A DNA stretch of 64,000 nt from JBHJHP01 sp042219855 (GCF_042219855.1 NZ_JBHJHP010000003.1:434001-498000); one strand, 5' to 3'; shown: positions 52,876-62,400, counted from the stretch's first letter. The notes: generated by a model not told the origin, from the sequence alone. Made by a program: numbers and translations.

Positions 52876-53712
52876 TCAATTTATTTTTTCTGTTGCAAGC
52901 CGTCTGATCCGTTTTGATTTATCATAAACCGAGATATGAAATAGAGTTGTTGGATCACTGATTCTTTCTGTTGCCAGGTAGCGTATTTCTTCCGATTTAT
53001 CAAAAAATGCCACGTGTTTCAGGTAGGTGTCATTTTCTATTTTACTTACAGCAATCTTACGTATCTCCATATCTTTATCAAAGTAAGCTACATGTTTAAG
53101 GTAATCCTCGTTTGCCAGTTTTTGTACAGCCAGTTTTCTTATTGCAGGGTCCTTTTCAAAATATGCGATATGCTTTAAATACGTATCGTTTTGAACGTGT
53201 TTTAAAGCAGCCAGTCGGTTATCCGGATCCGGATTGAATACCGCAATCTGGTTAAGGTTGTTCCTGTTATTAATTTTTGAGAGGGCAAGTTTTTTAACCG
53301 TTTCACACTGATCGGCCATCATGACTTCCCGAAGAACAGATTCATCATGTATTTGGTCTACAGCTATTATGCGTACAATCGTATCCCTGTCTGAAATAGC
53401 GATCAGTTTTAAAATATGATTATCCTGTGTGTTTTGTGTAGCTACAATCCTGGTATTCAAAGGTTGCTGAAAAAACATTTTGCTGTTAAAACCGGATTTT
53501 TCAACACGCCCTTTTGTTTCGTCGAGGACCTTTACAATTGTATCTCTGTTTATGAAAACATGGTTGTAGAAATACGTTTGTTGCGTTGTTAATGAACTCG
53601 TTATTACATATCTGTCCGTACTCACAGATTCTGTTTTCTTCCGGTATGTAACTCTGATGCAGCTGCTAAGAATCAGGGTAATTAATGTAAGATAGAGTAA
53701 AATACTTTTCAT
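52876..53712 (-). CDS. Lipoprotein with tandem 26-residue alpha-helical repeats
   Basis: A 278-residue lipoprotein (signal with lipobox LSSC, Cys18). The C-terminal half holds at least four repeats of 26 residues with the pattern D-x-x-IRKLAVxKIxNDxYLKHVAYFDK, as in DPAIRKLAVQKL/ANEDYLKHVAYFDK and DMEIRKIAVSKI/ENDTYLKHVAFFDK. The pattern resembles HEAT/leucine-rich-variant solenoids, which bind proteins. Earlier, less regular copies occur from about residue 100 (VLREVMMADQCETVKKLALS). No enzyme motif is seen. A scaffold or binding role at the membrane is inferred. Confidence 0.75.
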   Translation of the reverse strand: MKSILLYLTLITLILSSCIRVTYRKKTESVSTDRYVITSSLTTQQTYFYNHVFINRDTIVKVLDETKGRVEKSGFNSKMFFQQPLNTRIVATQNTQDNHILKLIAISDRDTIVRIIAVDQIHDESVLREVMMADQCETVKKLALSKINNRNNLNQIAVFNPDPDNRLAALKHVQNDTYLKHIAYFEKDPAIRKLAVQKLANEDYLKHVAYFDKDMEIRKIAVSKIENDTYLKHVAFFDKSEEIRYLATERISDPTTLFHISVYDKSKRIRRLATEKIN

Positions 53713-53747
53713 CTTTCATGATTCAGGTTCAATCGTTAATGTGGTAT

Positions 53748-54269
53748 TCAGGAATGTTCTTCATTTTTCTTTTTCAGTATCCACTTTGCAAAAGGTCGAG
53801 AATTACCAATCAGGACAAAACCAAAAGCATAGAGCAGCAGTAATCCGGTTTGTTGTATTAAGAAGTCTGTTGGATTGGTCATGTCGCCGAGCAGGTATCT
53901 TACCAAGGCTGCCGCAGCGGCTAAAAATGCAGGAAAACGAAAAATAATAATGATCAGTCCTGTAATTATAAGTGCAATGCTCAGCAATTCCTCATAGTTA
54001 TCTCCCGGTTGCAGGTCTATCACGTCATCATTTTTAACAATGAGCCGGACAAATACAGCCGTTTTTATTACCAGGAAATAGCTGATCGCAGTCAGAACAG
54101 CAAAAGCCAGAATATAACCAATAAGTCCCCCCAGGCTTGCCATAAAATTGTTGCTTTGATAAAAAATCTGTGAGAAATTAATAATATCCTTAATCAGGAG
54201 AAGCGCCCCAATAAAAATCTTTATACCAAATATTTTTAGGGTCAGATCAATAACATCGGTCTTTTTCAT
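53748..54269 (-). CDS. Integral membrane protein, function unknown
   Basis: A 173-residue protein with four predicted transmembrane helices (about residues 10-30, 45-68, 98-120 and 140-160). One soluble loop, DDVIDLQPGDNYEEL, lies between helices 2 and 3. I recognise no family. It is followed after 35 bp by the repeat lipoprotein gene on the same strand, and the C-terminus is charged (ILKKKNEEHS). Confidence 0.65.
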   Translation of the reverse strand: MKKTDVIDLTLKIFGIKIFIGALLLIKDIINFSQIFYQSNNFMASLGGLIGYILAFAVLTAISYFLVIKTAVFVRLIVKNDDVIDLQPGDNYEELLSIALIITGLIIIIFRFPAFLAAAAALVRYLLGDMTNPTDFLIQQTGLLLLYAFGFVLIGNSRPFAKWILKKKNEEHS

Positions 54270-54354
54270 AATAGGTAATTTAATTCACAGCAAGGTACAA
54301 AAAAAGATTACATCACCCAAATATACCACGTTGCATTGATGAATTTTTTACCCC

Positions 54355-54445
54355 TCCATCCTCGATAGCTATCGGGACTTCCCTAAAGTGGGAGGCTTTA
54401 AGTCCCCTTCAGGGGATTTAGGTGTAATTTTGCAAAAACTACTTA
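54355..54445. repeat. Dispersed repeat remnant with GATAGCTATC core
   Basis: The stretch holds CGATAGCTATCG (a perfect 12-bp palindrome, 54363-54374) and CCCCTTCAGGGGATTTAGG (54403-54421) with the inverted CCCCTtcAGGGG. Both are motifs I associate with high-copy intergenic repeats of Bacteroidetes. No ORF covers it. Confidence 0.5.
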
Positions 54446-54516
54446 CAATCCGTAAGTAAAGATAATTCTGAAATCACTTTTGGGACAGCCTCTTTCATAT
54501 TAAATAATCTTCATTT

Positions 54517-55545
54517 CTACCAGCTTGTAGGCAGACCTCCGTCCACAACCAGCATGGCCTGAACCAATTTGGCATGATTGATAAGATCCGTTGCTGAGCT
54601 TACTTCAGAACGGTAGTTAATGCCCAGTGGCCAGAAGTGCGTATTGTCGCCATGCAGTTCCTGTCCTGTAAGTTGCTGACATAACGCCTTTGCTGCTGCC
54701 CCCTGCCATACACCGTTTATCATATTATTCCAGTAGGCATTGGAAGTGCCTGATCCAAAATAGTGTGCCATCTCATGCATGGTGGTTCCTACCCACATAT
54801 ATGATGTATTGGGACCATAACCAATACTTCCATGATAGTTGGCCTGGGCCGTTGGAATACCTGAACTGTAATACACGTGTATGTTAGCTTTAAATTCAGT
54901 ATACCGGTTGTAATAGTAACAGGCGCTGTCCAGTGCTTCTTTTATCAGGGCATAATATTCAGGAAACTGGTTCTTGTCTATATCAAGTGTATAAGTTACA
55001 TCACCCATCAGGGTCTGAATTTTTTTTGCTTCGCCATACGTTGTTCCCATGCAGTTGATGACATAAGGTCTAACATAATAGGTTGATCCTAAGACCAATC
55101 CCGTTGTTGAAGCATATAATTTACCTGCATTTGTTCCACTGCTGAACGTATTGTCATCGGTTGTAGGATTTTGATTCGTGCTGGACCAGCACAATCCACG
55201 CTCCAGTATTTCACATCCGCCATCGTTAATATTCAGTTCACAGATTATTTTATCCAGTTTGTATTCATAATCAGCTGATATCAGTTCTACAGCGGGAACT
55301 GTATAGCTTCCTTCAGAATAAGTCATGCTGTCAATTTCTGACATCCTTATTGTTCTGACGTCTCCATCTTTCAAATGAACCAGAATGTTATTATTCGACT
55401 GATCCACCTCAACGCTGTCAAGGTTGGAAAGTGCAAAACGCTGAACTGATTTATTGATTTTAAATATATTCATTGTCTTATTCTGTGCCATAACAGAACC
55501 AACCAACAGCAATAAGGAAAATAGTATTAAATGCCCTTTCTTCAT
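54517..55545 (-). CDS. Secreted zinc metalloprotease-like protein (HEMAH)
   Basis: A 342-residue secreted protein with signal peptide ending about VMAQN. Residues about 25-80 (DSVEVDQSNNNILVHLKDGD, VRTIRMSEIDSMTY) resemble a linker seen in Bacteroidetes surface proteins. An Ig/FN3-like region (GLCWSSTNQNPTTDDNT, GSTYYVRPYVIN) spans about residues 85-175. The C-terminal zincin part has HEMAHYFG at residues 257-264, an HExxH motif followed by Gly. Its 5' end overlaps the LamG gene by 4 bp (ATGA), which indicates strict coupling with that surface protein. Confidence 0.72.
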   Translation of the reverse strand: MKKGHLILFSLLLLVGSVMAQNKTMNIFKINKSVQRFALSNLDSVEVDQSNNNILVHLKDGDVRTIRMSEIDSMTYSEGSYTVPAVELISADYEYKLDKIICELNINDGGCEILERGLCWSSTNQNPTTDDNTFSSGTNAGKLYASTTGLVLGSTYYVRPYVINCMGTTYGEAKKIQTLMGDVTYTLDIDKNQFPEYYALIKEALDSACYYYNRYTEFKANIHVYYSSGIPTAQANYHGSIGYGPNTSYMWVGTTMHEMAHYFGSGTSNAYWNNMINGVWQGAAAKALCQQLTGQELHGDNTHFWPLGINYRSEVSSATDLINHAKLVQAMLVVDGGLPTSW

Positions 55546-57788
55546 CGTTTTGTAAATTTTGTAACGTAACTACCCGATTTAACTATATATACGCCTTCAG
55601 GTAGCTGATTAATATCAATTTTATGTTCTGATTCTGATGTAATCCGTCTCATCATTCGCTTACCACTTATGGAATAAATGTCCACTTGCTTTGATCCCGG
55701 ACCGTCAACTGATACATATATAGTTTGGGTTGCCGGATTCGGATATACAGACATTGAGCCGTGTAGTATAGTTTTATCCGTTGCAGTAGCCCATTGTCTG
55801 AAAGTGATTTTCCGGATATCTGTATTTGCATATGTATCGGTTGATCCCGACGTAAAATCAAATATTGTAGAAGTTTCATCAGCCACAAAGTGGGTGACAG
55901 TGTTTAACTTCAGACTAATAACCGAATTGTCATTTTTAACGATTTCCAGATACCCGGCTTCGGGTTGTTCGTTATGAACCGTAGCTGTCGTTTCGGCTGT
56001 TTTACTTTCCTCAAGATTGGCATTATAAGCTTTTTCAAGCATAGCCAGACCGTCATTCACATGGAGTTCTGTCTCTGCTATTTCATTTTGATCCAGGGCT
56101 CTGCTATAAATTCTGAAATCATAAACCAGGGTATTTCTCAGGTAAACATCTGATGTGTAGCAGGAACGGCCAATCCAGTTATAAAGTGTACCGGCAAGAC
56201 CCGGTTTCAGTAAGGTTGTTGAGGGCAGATTGGTGATTTTATCTTTTGCCACGGCAATACCGTCAATGTAAATTGTCGCGGTTGTTCCCTGTTGGGTAAA
56301 CGTTACATTGTGCCAGTTTCCCTTTAATGCCTTCTTATTATAACCAACATCCTGATTGCCTGAAGATTCAGTATAATTCCCGGGTGTAATGCTCAGGCTC
56401 TGATCTTTAAGGCTACAGATGATATATCCGTTTATGTCTGACATCGCATCTGCTGTATTGGAGAGGTTCCATAAAAAGTTGCCGTTATTATCCAGCCCTG
56501 AATAGGAATCATCGATCCGGAAATAAGCCGATACGGTATAATTTGTTAAACGGCTTACTACCTTTCCCATACCAGACCCCATGTCGAAATAACCGTTGGA
56601 TGAGCCAAGGTTCAGCACATTAAGAATACCGGTGGATTGCGTTCCTATGGTGACCACTTTAGCACTGTTTTTTAACGAACCGCTAAAGTTCTTTTCAGCA
56701 ACATCTTTTACAACAGTACCGTCAAGGTTAGAGAAATCATATCTTACAACAAGGTCATTCACAAATTCAGTACCGGCTTTTGCAAGAACCGTTGCGCTGA
56801 AGGTTTTGGTTTTGGTGATGGATCCCAGCTTTACCGTTGCTGTCAGAACTACATCCGAATTAAAGAAGTCCGGTCGGATAACGGTACCATTCGAAGCTAC
56901 TACAGATGGTTGTGATGAACTCCAGGATACCGTAACGCCCTGATCTCCAAGCGTTGTTGGTAAGGATATATTGTCTTTTAAAGCTGAAAGGTCACCCAGA
57001 TCCAGCGCGTCATATTGTGCATACAGTTCATCCAGTCCGGTTAGCATCAATATTTCCTGATTATCCAGTGCACGGTTGTAAACCCTGATGTCATCGAATA
57101 TCCCCTTAAATCCATTAACATCCTGTGCCCAGCGCGAAAATCCAAAATAGTTATCTGTGGTTGATCCCAGCCATGAACTGATATTATACGAAAGGTTGGA
57201 TGTGGAGGCAACAACATTGCCGTTAAGATACATTGTCGCAGTTCCTTTTGAACCATTCCAGTTGTAGGTTACGGCTACATGTGCCCATGCCGACGTCGGG
57301 CATTTTTCGTTGGACATAATATTTATGGCGGTACCGGATGCCGGTCTGAACCTCAGGTTCATGTATCCGTCATTTGAGCCGTAACTTGGAATAAAGGCAA
57401 TGAAATTGTTGCTGCCTTCTGTGCCTGTTCCCCAGTCAAAAAAACGGGTGGCATCCTGCCTTAAAAGCAGCTTTACCCATGTGGCAAAGGTGAAGGAGGT
57501 CATCCCGGCATTAATGTTATCTGGAGCTTCAATGTAATCACCGTTTTTATTACAGAATACCCCATTCCCGGTCTTTCCGGTATATACAACTGCACTGCCC
57601 TGCAATGTCCCATCATGGCCGTTACCTGAGTCATCTGTTACTGTTGCTCCTGTTATATTCTCAAATGTGTAATGTAATATCAGACCGTCATTAATATTTT
57701 GTGCTTCCACGTGTTGTTGAAACAGCAGGAAGACTGATAAAATAGAAATGCCGCTGATGAATTTTAAAAATAAGGGTTTGTATCTCAT
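55542..57788 (-). CDS. LamG-domain surface protein with T9SS sorting domain
   Basis: A 748-residue secreted protein. After the signal peptide, a LamG/concanavalin-like domain (about residues 35-245: GLILHYTFENITGATVTDDS, FTFATWVKLLLRQD, FDDIRVYNRALDNQEI) is followed by a bacterial Ig-like domain (VSWSSSQPSVVASNGTVIRP). A second LamG domain covers about residues 345-570 (LVVRYDFSNLDGTVVKDVAE, YDFRIYSRALDQNEIAE). The C-terminus is a Por sorting domain (SVYPNPATQTIYVSVDG, LPEGVYIVKSG), so it is exported by type IX secretion. LamG domains bind glycans or proteins. The coupled zincin gene follows. Confidence 0.87.
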   Translation of the reverse strand: MRYKPLFLKFISGISILSVFLLFQQHVEAQNINDGLILHYTFENITGATVTDDSGNGHDGTLQGSAVVYTGKTGNGVFCNKNGDYIEAPDNINAGMTSFTFATWVKLLLRQDATRFFDWGTGTEGSNNFIAFIPSYGSNDGYMNLRFRPASGTAINIMSNEKCPTSAWAHVAVTYNWNGSKGTATMYLNGNVVASTSNLSYNISSWLGSTTDNYFGFSRWAQDVNGFKGIFDDIRVYNRALDNQEILMLTGLDELYAQYDALDLGDLSALKDNISLPTTLGDQGVTVSWSSSQPSVVASNGTVIRPDFFNSDVVLTATVKLGSITKTKTFSATVLAKAGTEFVNDLVVRYDFSNLDGTVVKDVAEKNFSGSLKNSAKVVTIGTQSTGILNVLNLGSSNGYFDMGSGMGKVVSRLTNYTVSAYFRIDDSYSGLDNNGNFLWNLSNTADAMSDINGYIICSLKDQSLSITPGNYTESSGNQDVGYNKKALKGNWHNVTFTQQGTTATIYIDGIAVAKDKITNLPSTTLLKPGLAGTLYNWIGRSCYTSDVYLRNTLVYDFRIYSRALDQNEIAETELHVNDGLAMLEKAYNANLEESKTAETTATVHNEQPEAGYLEIVKNDNSVISLKLNTVTHFVADETSTIFDFTSGSTDTYANTDIRKITFRQWATATDKTILHGSMSVYPNPATQTIYVSVDGPGSKQVDIYSISGKRMMRRITSESEHKIDINQLPEGVYIVKSGSYVTKFTKR

Positions 57789-57987
57789 ACCTTAATGTTA
57801 GTAAGTATTTCAAATCTTAGACCATGCGAAAATACAATTTAATAGAAGTTAACGATGTTATAAAATCGTCAGATTTTGCTGATTTTTCGATCTGTTGTTT
57901 TTTTAGTGGAACTGAACTGTTGATGGTGAAGCGTAGCAAAATTTTCTGGTCATCTTTATTTAGAATTTCAACTATGAGGCCTTTTCG

Positions 57988-57995
57988 TATCTTTG
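57988..57995 (+). promoter_or_regulatory. -7 box of the BtuB-like receptor
   Basis: TATCTTTG matches TAnnTTTG, 25 nt upstream of the ATG at 58021. The upstream region shows no cobalamin riboswitch. Confidence 0.55.
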
Positions 57996-58020
57996 CAGCG
58001 CAAATTCAAACAGGTTAATT

Positions 58021-60072
58021 ATGCATTTAAAACATTTACCAACCAGGCGCGTGCTACTGTTTAAGAAATGGAGCCGCAAAACATTTGCAGTTTACAATAC
58101 ACTGCACAAAGAGATCAAAATAGGCGTTTTAAGCGTAAGTGCGTTCGCTACCCTAGGCGCTCAGCAGACAGCGGCTCAAACCGATACCATTCGAACCAAC
58201 GATAAGGTGGATTTGGAAGAAGTAGTGGTGAGTGCCGATGCCACACCCGAACTTCAGTCTGAAGTGGCCAGGGTGGTTACTGTAATTACTAAAGACGAGA
58301 TTCAGGCGTCGCCGGTCAACAGCATTGCCGACCTGCTTGAATTTGCACTTAATGTAGACGTACGACAACGTGGAGTAAATGGTGTTCAGTCGGATATCAG
58401 TATTCGTGGCGGATCATACGACCAGGTAATGGTTTTGCTGAATGGTGTTAATATCTCCGATCCTCAGACCGGACATAACATGATGAACCTCCCTGTTGAC
58501 CTTAGCCAGGTTGACCGGATTGAAGTACTTCAGGGCGCAGGAGCCCGGCATCTCGGGGCTAATGCTTTTAGTGGTGCGATCAATATTATTACCGGTTCAT
58601 CTGAAAACAATAAGATACAGTTGTCCGGTTCAGCCGGTGAATACGGTTTTTATGACGGTAATCTGAGCATTGCATTCCACAATTCATTAACACATCATCA
58701 GATTTCGGCAGGCTTAACAGGAAGCAGTGGTTATATTGAAAATACCGATTTTAAGCGACAGAATATTTACTATAACGGCGGACTTGATCTGGACTTTGGT
58801 TCATTTGTATGGCAGGCGGGTTATACTGATAATGGTTTTGGTGCCAACAGCTTTTACACGCCCGTATACCCCGATCAGTATGAAGCGGTAAAAACAAACA
58901 TTGCAAGTCTGGGATTTACGACCGGAACCCGGTTTAAAGTATCACCCACAGTTTATGTCCGGAATTCGAGGGACCGGTTTGAATTATTCAGAGACAAACC
59001 AGCGACTTATCCGTATAATTTTCACAAAAGTAATGTGTATGGTTCCAGGATTAATACCACCTACTACTGGGCATTGGGAAAAACGTCTCTGGGTGCGGAA
59101 ATAAGGAATGAAAATTCGCTGAGCAACACACTTGGAAATATACCGGATACAGTTAAAGTGAACGGCTATGATGCCTTTTATTATAAATCGTATACTCGCA
59201 CAAATTACAGTGCATATGCTGAACATCAGTTTAGTTCGGGACCCTTGTTTATGACTGCAGCGGTTATGGCGTTCGGATCGACCAGCCTGAACAGTGGTAT
59301 CTCTTTTTACCCCGGATTGGATATCAGCTATGAGCTGCTTGACGGATTCAGAGTCAAGGGATCAGTAAACCGTTCCTTGCGCATGCCAACTTTCACCGAC
59401 TTGTTCTATAACGGGCCTACCAATGTTGGAAATCCTGATCTGAAACCGGAAACAGCCTGGAGTTATGAAGGCGGGTTTAAATTTCATAAAAAAGGTATTG
59501 CATCTCATATTACGGCATTTTATCGACAGGGAACAAATCTGATTGACTGGGTTCAGTTGCCTGATAATGAAAAATATACCACCACCAACTATACTCAGCT
59601 GAATACCTTTGGTATTGAAACGTCAACACGACTGGATATAACAAAGATGAGAGATGCAGCTTGTTTTATAAGGAGAGTAGGCGTGAGTTATTCATACCTG
59701 AACTCTGATAAGGTGGAACAGGATTATGATTCCAGGTATGCACTTGATTATTTGAAACATAAATTTACCGTGACTCTGAATCATTCAGTAGTAAGTAAGA
59801 TTTTTGCTGAATGGAATGCTTCGTGGCAGGACAGAGCAGGAACGTATCAGAAGTATCTTGGACGCGATCCGGAAACGAGTGATCTGCTGTATCAAACCAC
59901 ACCTTATGCTCCGTTCTGGATGGTTAGCGGAAAAGTATACTGGGAAAATGATCGGTTGAAACTGTTTGCGGAAGCCTCTAATATTTTTGATGTGAAATAT
60001 ATGGATGTAGCTAATGTTGTTCAGCCCGGAAGATGGGTGAAAGCTGGTGTTGTGTTCCGAATAAACTATTAA
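58021..60072 (+). CDS. BtuB-like TonB-dependent receptor with extended signal region
   Basis: A 683-residue outer-membrane transporter. The N-terminus is an extended signal region: a basic stretch (about residues 9-22, KKWSRKTFAVYNTLHKE) precedes the hydrophobic core (IGVLSVSAFATLG). A plug domain follows (about residues 65-185: EVVVSADATPE, DISIRGGSYDQVMVLLNGVN, RHLGANAFSGAINIIT), then a 22-strand-type barrel ending GVVFRINY. The plug is closest to BtuB/siderophore receptors, so a cobalamin, haem or siderophore ligand is likely. The ligand cannot be settled, because no riboswitch or Btu genes are nearby. Confidence 0.9.
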   Translation: MHLKHLPTRRVLLFKKWSRKTFAVYNTLHKEIKIGVLSVSAFATLGAQQTAAQTDTIRTNDKVDLEEVVVSADATPELQSEVARVVTVITKDEIQASPVNSIADLLEFALNVDVRQRGVNGVQSDISIRGGSYDQVMVLLNGVNISDPQTGHNMMNLPVDLSQVDRIEVLQGAGARHLGANAFSGAINIITGSSENNKIQLSGSAGEYGFYDGNLSIAFHNSLTHHQISAGLTGSSGYIENTDFKRQNIYYNGGLDLDFGSFVWQAGYTDNGFGANSFYTPVYPDQYEAVKTNIASLGFTTGTRFKVSPTVYVRNSRDRFELFRDKPATYPYNFHKSNVYGSRINTTYYWALGKTSLGAEIRNENSLSNTLGNIPDTVKVNGYDAFYYKSYTRTNYSAYAEHQFSSGPLFMTAAVMAFGSTSLNSGISFYPGLDISYELLDGFRVKGSVNRSLRMPTFTDLFYNGPTNVGNPDLKPETAWSYEGGFKFHKKGIASHITAFYRQGTNLIDWVQLPDNEKYTTTNYTQLNTFGIETSTRLDITKMRDAACFIRRVGVSYSYLNSDKVEQDYDSRYALDYLKHKFTVTLNHSVVSKIFAEWNASWQDRAGTYQKYLGRDPETSDLLYQTTPYAPFWMVSGKVYWENDRLKLFAEASNIFDVKYMDVANVVQPGRWVKAGVVFRINY

Positions 60073-60082
60073 AGGGCTGCTT

Positions 60083-60114
60083 AGCGGGAGGCGATTTAAT
60101 GACGCACTCCCGCT
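60083..60114. terminator. Bidirectional terminator between convergent genes
   Basis: AGCGGGAG and CTCCCGCT form an 8-bp stem that continues inward as GCG/CGC with a one-base bulge. It lies between the TonB receptor (+) and the acyl-CoA synthetase (-). T-rich flanks are short, so efficiency is uncertain. Confidence 0.65.
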
Positions 60115-60134
60115 GGCAGCTTTATAGTTGTTAG

Positions 60135-61787
60135 TTAAATGATCTCTATACCTTTTTCCTTCAGCATTTCAAGTCCCTGTTCACCAAGCTTGTATTTCTG
60201 TATTTTTCCGCTGGCAGTCATTGGATAGCCTGATACAAAAAATACATATTTAGGTATTTTAAACCGTGCGATTTTTCCCCGGCAATAATCTGTTACATCA
60301 CTTTCACTAAGCTGGCTGTTTTCATCCAGTATAATGAATGCCCCGACCTGTTCACCATACTTGGGGGAAGGGACACCGGCAACCTGAATATCCCTGATTC
60401 CTGGCATGCTATATAGAAACTCTTCGATTTCGCGGGGATAAATATTTTCACCTCCCCTGATGATCATATCTTTAATACGCCCGGTAATTTTGAAATAGCC
60501 TTCACCTGTTTTAAGACCCAAATCTCCGGAATGTAACCAACCATCTTTGTCAATTGCTTCTTTTGTCGCTGCTTCGTTGTTGTAATACCCCTTCATAATA
60601 TTATATCCTCTACAGCAAACCTCACCCTGTTCATCTGCAGCACATTCATCTCCTGTCTCAGGATTTACAACTTTAACCTCAATTCCCGGCAATTCTTTGC
60701 CAACAGTCGAAACTCTGGCATCCAGGGGATCATCCGTCCTGGTCTGGGTCATTACAGGAGATGCTTCAGTTAAACCGTAGGCTATGGTTACTTCATCCAT
60801 GTGCATCTTTTCAACCACTTTTTTCATTACGTCCATCGGGCAGGGTGATCCTGCCATAATTCCGGTACGCAAAGAAGTAAGATCAAACATATCGAACATG
60901 GGGTGGTTAAGTTCTGCGATAAACATGGTTGGAACACCGTAAAGGGCTGTACATTTTTCTTTTTGAACTGAGGCCAGCACCATTAAGGGATCAAACGATT
61001 CAATGATGGCGAGTGTACCACCATGCGACAATAAGGCAAGCACTCCAAGTACAATGCCGAAACAATGAAACAGGGGAACCGGGAGACAGAGGATTTCATC
61101 TTCTGTGAACTTTTGACATTCACCGATATAGTAACCATTATTGAGAATATTATGGTGCGTTAACATGACACCCTTGGGAAATCCTGTTGTTCCGGAGGTG
61201 TACTGCATGTTGATAACCTCTTGGCAATCCAGACTATTTTTGACAGCATTCAGCTCATCATCATTTACATGCTCTCCAAGTAAGAGTAATTCCGGTGTAT
61301 TGTACATACCCCGGTGTTTTTCCTGTCCGATGAAAATAACATGTTCCAGAATGGGAAACTTTTTTGACTTCAGCTGACCGCGTTCCATCAGTTTCAGTTC
61401 AGGAATAAGTTCATTTACCATGCCGACATAGTCGCTGTCCCGCCATCCATCGATAAGGCACAAAGCTTTTAAATCAGCATTTTTAACCAGGTAATCCAGC
61501 TCATGTATTTTATAGCTTGTATTAATGGTCACTAATACAGAGCCTATTTTTGCCGTTGCAAATAAAAAGGTCAGCCAGTCCGGAACATTCGTTGCCCAAA
61601 TGCCTACATGGTCACCTTTTTGTATTCCTAAGGTCAGTAGTCCCTTTGCCAGTTTGTTCACCCTGTCGTCGAACGCCTTATATGTAAACCGAAGATTACG
61701 GTCCGGATATATGATGAAGTCCTTGTCGGGTGTTTTTGTTACAATATTTTCCAGTGCTGTTCCAAGTGTGTGATCAAGCATGTTCAT
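60135..61787 (-). CDS. Long-chain acyl-CoA synthetase (AMP-binding family)
   Basis: A 550-residue adenylate-forming enzyme that activates fatty or other carboxylic acids to acyl-CoA with ATP. The signature is YTSGTTGFPKGVMLTHHN (P-loop-like), followed by AYGLTEASPVMTQT, GWLHSGDLG, and KIKDMIIRGGENIYPREIEE-type hinge residues (GRIKDMIIRGGENIYPREIE). The C-terminal catalytic Lys lies in TASGKIQKYKL. Length is typical. It follows the XRE-cupin regulator by 9 bp, which suggests the regulator controls it and may sense a related metabolite. Confidence 0.92.
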   Translation of the reverse strand: MNMLDHTLGTALENIVTKTPDKDFIIYPDRNLRFTYKAFDDRVNKLAKGLLTLGIQKGDHVGIWATNVPDWLTFLFATAKIGSVLVTINTSYKIHELDYLVKNADLKALCLIDGWRDSDYVGMVNELIPELKLMERGQLKSKKFPILEHVIFIGQEKHRGMYNTPELLLLGEHVNDDELNAVKNSLDCQEVINMQYTSGTTGFPKGVMLTHHNILNNGYYIGECQKFTEDEILCLPVPLFHCFGIVLGVLALLSHGGTLAIIESFDPLMVLASVQKEKCTALYGVPTMFIAELNHPMFDMFDLTSLRTGIMAGSPCPMDVMKKVVEKMHMDEVTIAYGLTEASPVMTQTRTDDPLDARVSTVGKELPGIEVKVVNPETGDECAADEQGEVCCRGYNIMKGYYNNEAATKEAIDKDGWLHSGDLGLKTGEGYFKITGRIKDMIIRGGENIYPREIEEFLYSMPGIRDIQVAGVPSPKYGEQVGAFIILDENSQLSESDVTDYCRGKIARFKIPKYVFFVSGYPMTASGKIQKYKLGEQGLEMLKEKGIEII

Positions 61788-61796
61788 GACAATTGG

Positions 61797-62366
61797 TTAA
61801 AATGGTGCATATACTACTGCCAGCAGAATGGCCTGTTCGTTGTTCTCCGAGCTAACATGGTGTTTAACGATGGAGTCATAATAAATGGAATCTCCCTGAT
61901 AAAGTACAAATGATTCCTTCCCGTAGCTAACCGATACACTTCCACTTAGAACATACAGAAACTCTTCACCCTCGTGTGATGAGGAAATAAATTCTTTTGA
62001 TTCACTGGCGCTCAGATTGATTAAAAAAGGTTCCATGTGTCTGCCTGACTTATTTCCGGCAAGCGAAAAGAACTCCATCTCTTTTCTGGCGGAGGTGTTG
62101 TCATTGGAAAAGCTGATGGATTTGGTATGATCTTCTTTGCGGGATACCACAGGACCAATGCGGTCTTCATCATCAAGAAAGGTACCGAGACGAACACCCA
62201 GAACACGGGCAATCTTAATCAGCGGACTTAATGAGGGTAAAATCTCGTCATTTTCAATATGCTCAATCTGTTCAATGGACAAACCGGCTCTTTCTGCCAA
62301 ATCTTCAATGCCAAGGCCTTTGATTTTTCTGATCTCGTTAATCTTTTCTCCAACGTTGTTCATCAT
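61797..62366 (-). CDS. XRE-family regulator with cupin sensor domain
   Basis: A 189-residue regulator. The N-terminal HTH (about residues 4-62) is INEIRKIKGLGIEDLAERAG, LSIEQIEHIENDEILPSLSP, LIKIARVLGVRLG. The C-terminal cupin domain (about residues 115-185) has HEGEEFLYVLSGSVSVSYG and YQGDSIYYDSIVKHHVSSE, which would bind a small effector. This pair with an acyl-CoA synthetase recurs in Bacteroidetes. A -7 box lies about 35 nt upstream, and its start region is divergent from the aminotransferase. Confidence 0.88.
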   Translation of the reverse strand: MMNNVGEKINEIRKIKGLGIEDLAERAGLSIEQIEHIENDEILPSLSPLIKIARVLGVRLGTFLDDEDRIGPVVSRKEDHTKSISFSNDNTSARKEMEFFSLAGNKSGRHMEPFLINLSASESKEFISSSHEGEEFLYVLSGSVSVSYGKESFVLYQGDSIYYDSIVKHHVSSENNEQAILLAVVYAPF

Positions 62367-62400
62367 GTCAAAATCGTTTTTGTGTTTTTAATGGGGACAC

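Noticed and set aside
57824..58018. 64-codon plus-strand frame before the TonB receptor
   Set aside because: It covers the promoter region and ends just before the true ATG; no protein features.
57789..58020. Cobalamin riboswitch upstream of the BtuB-like receptor
   Set aside because: I looked for the conserved B12-box-like core and did not find it; the gap is only 232 bp with a promoter close to the gene.
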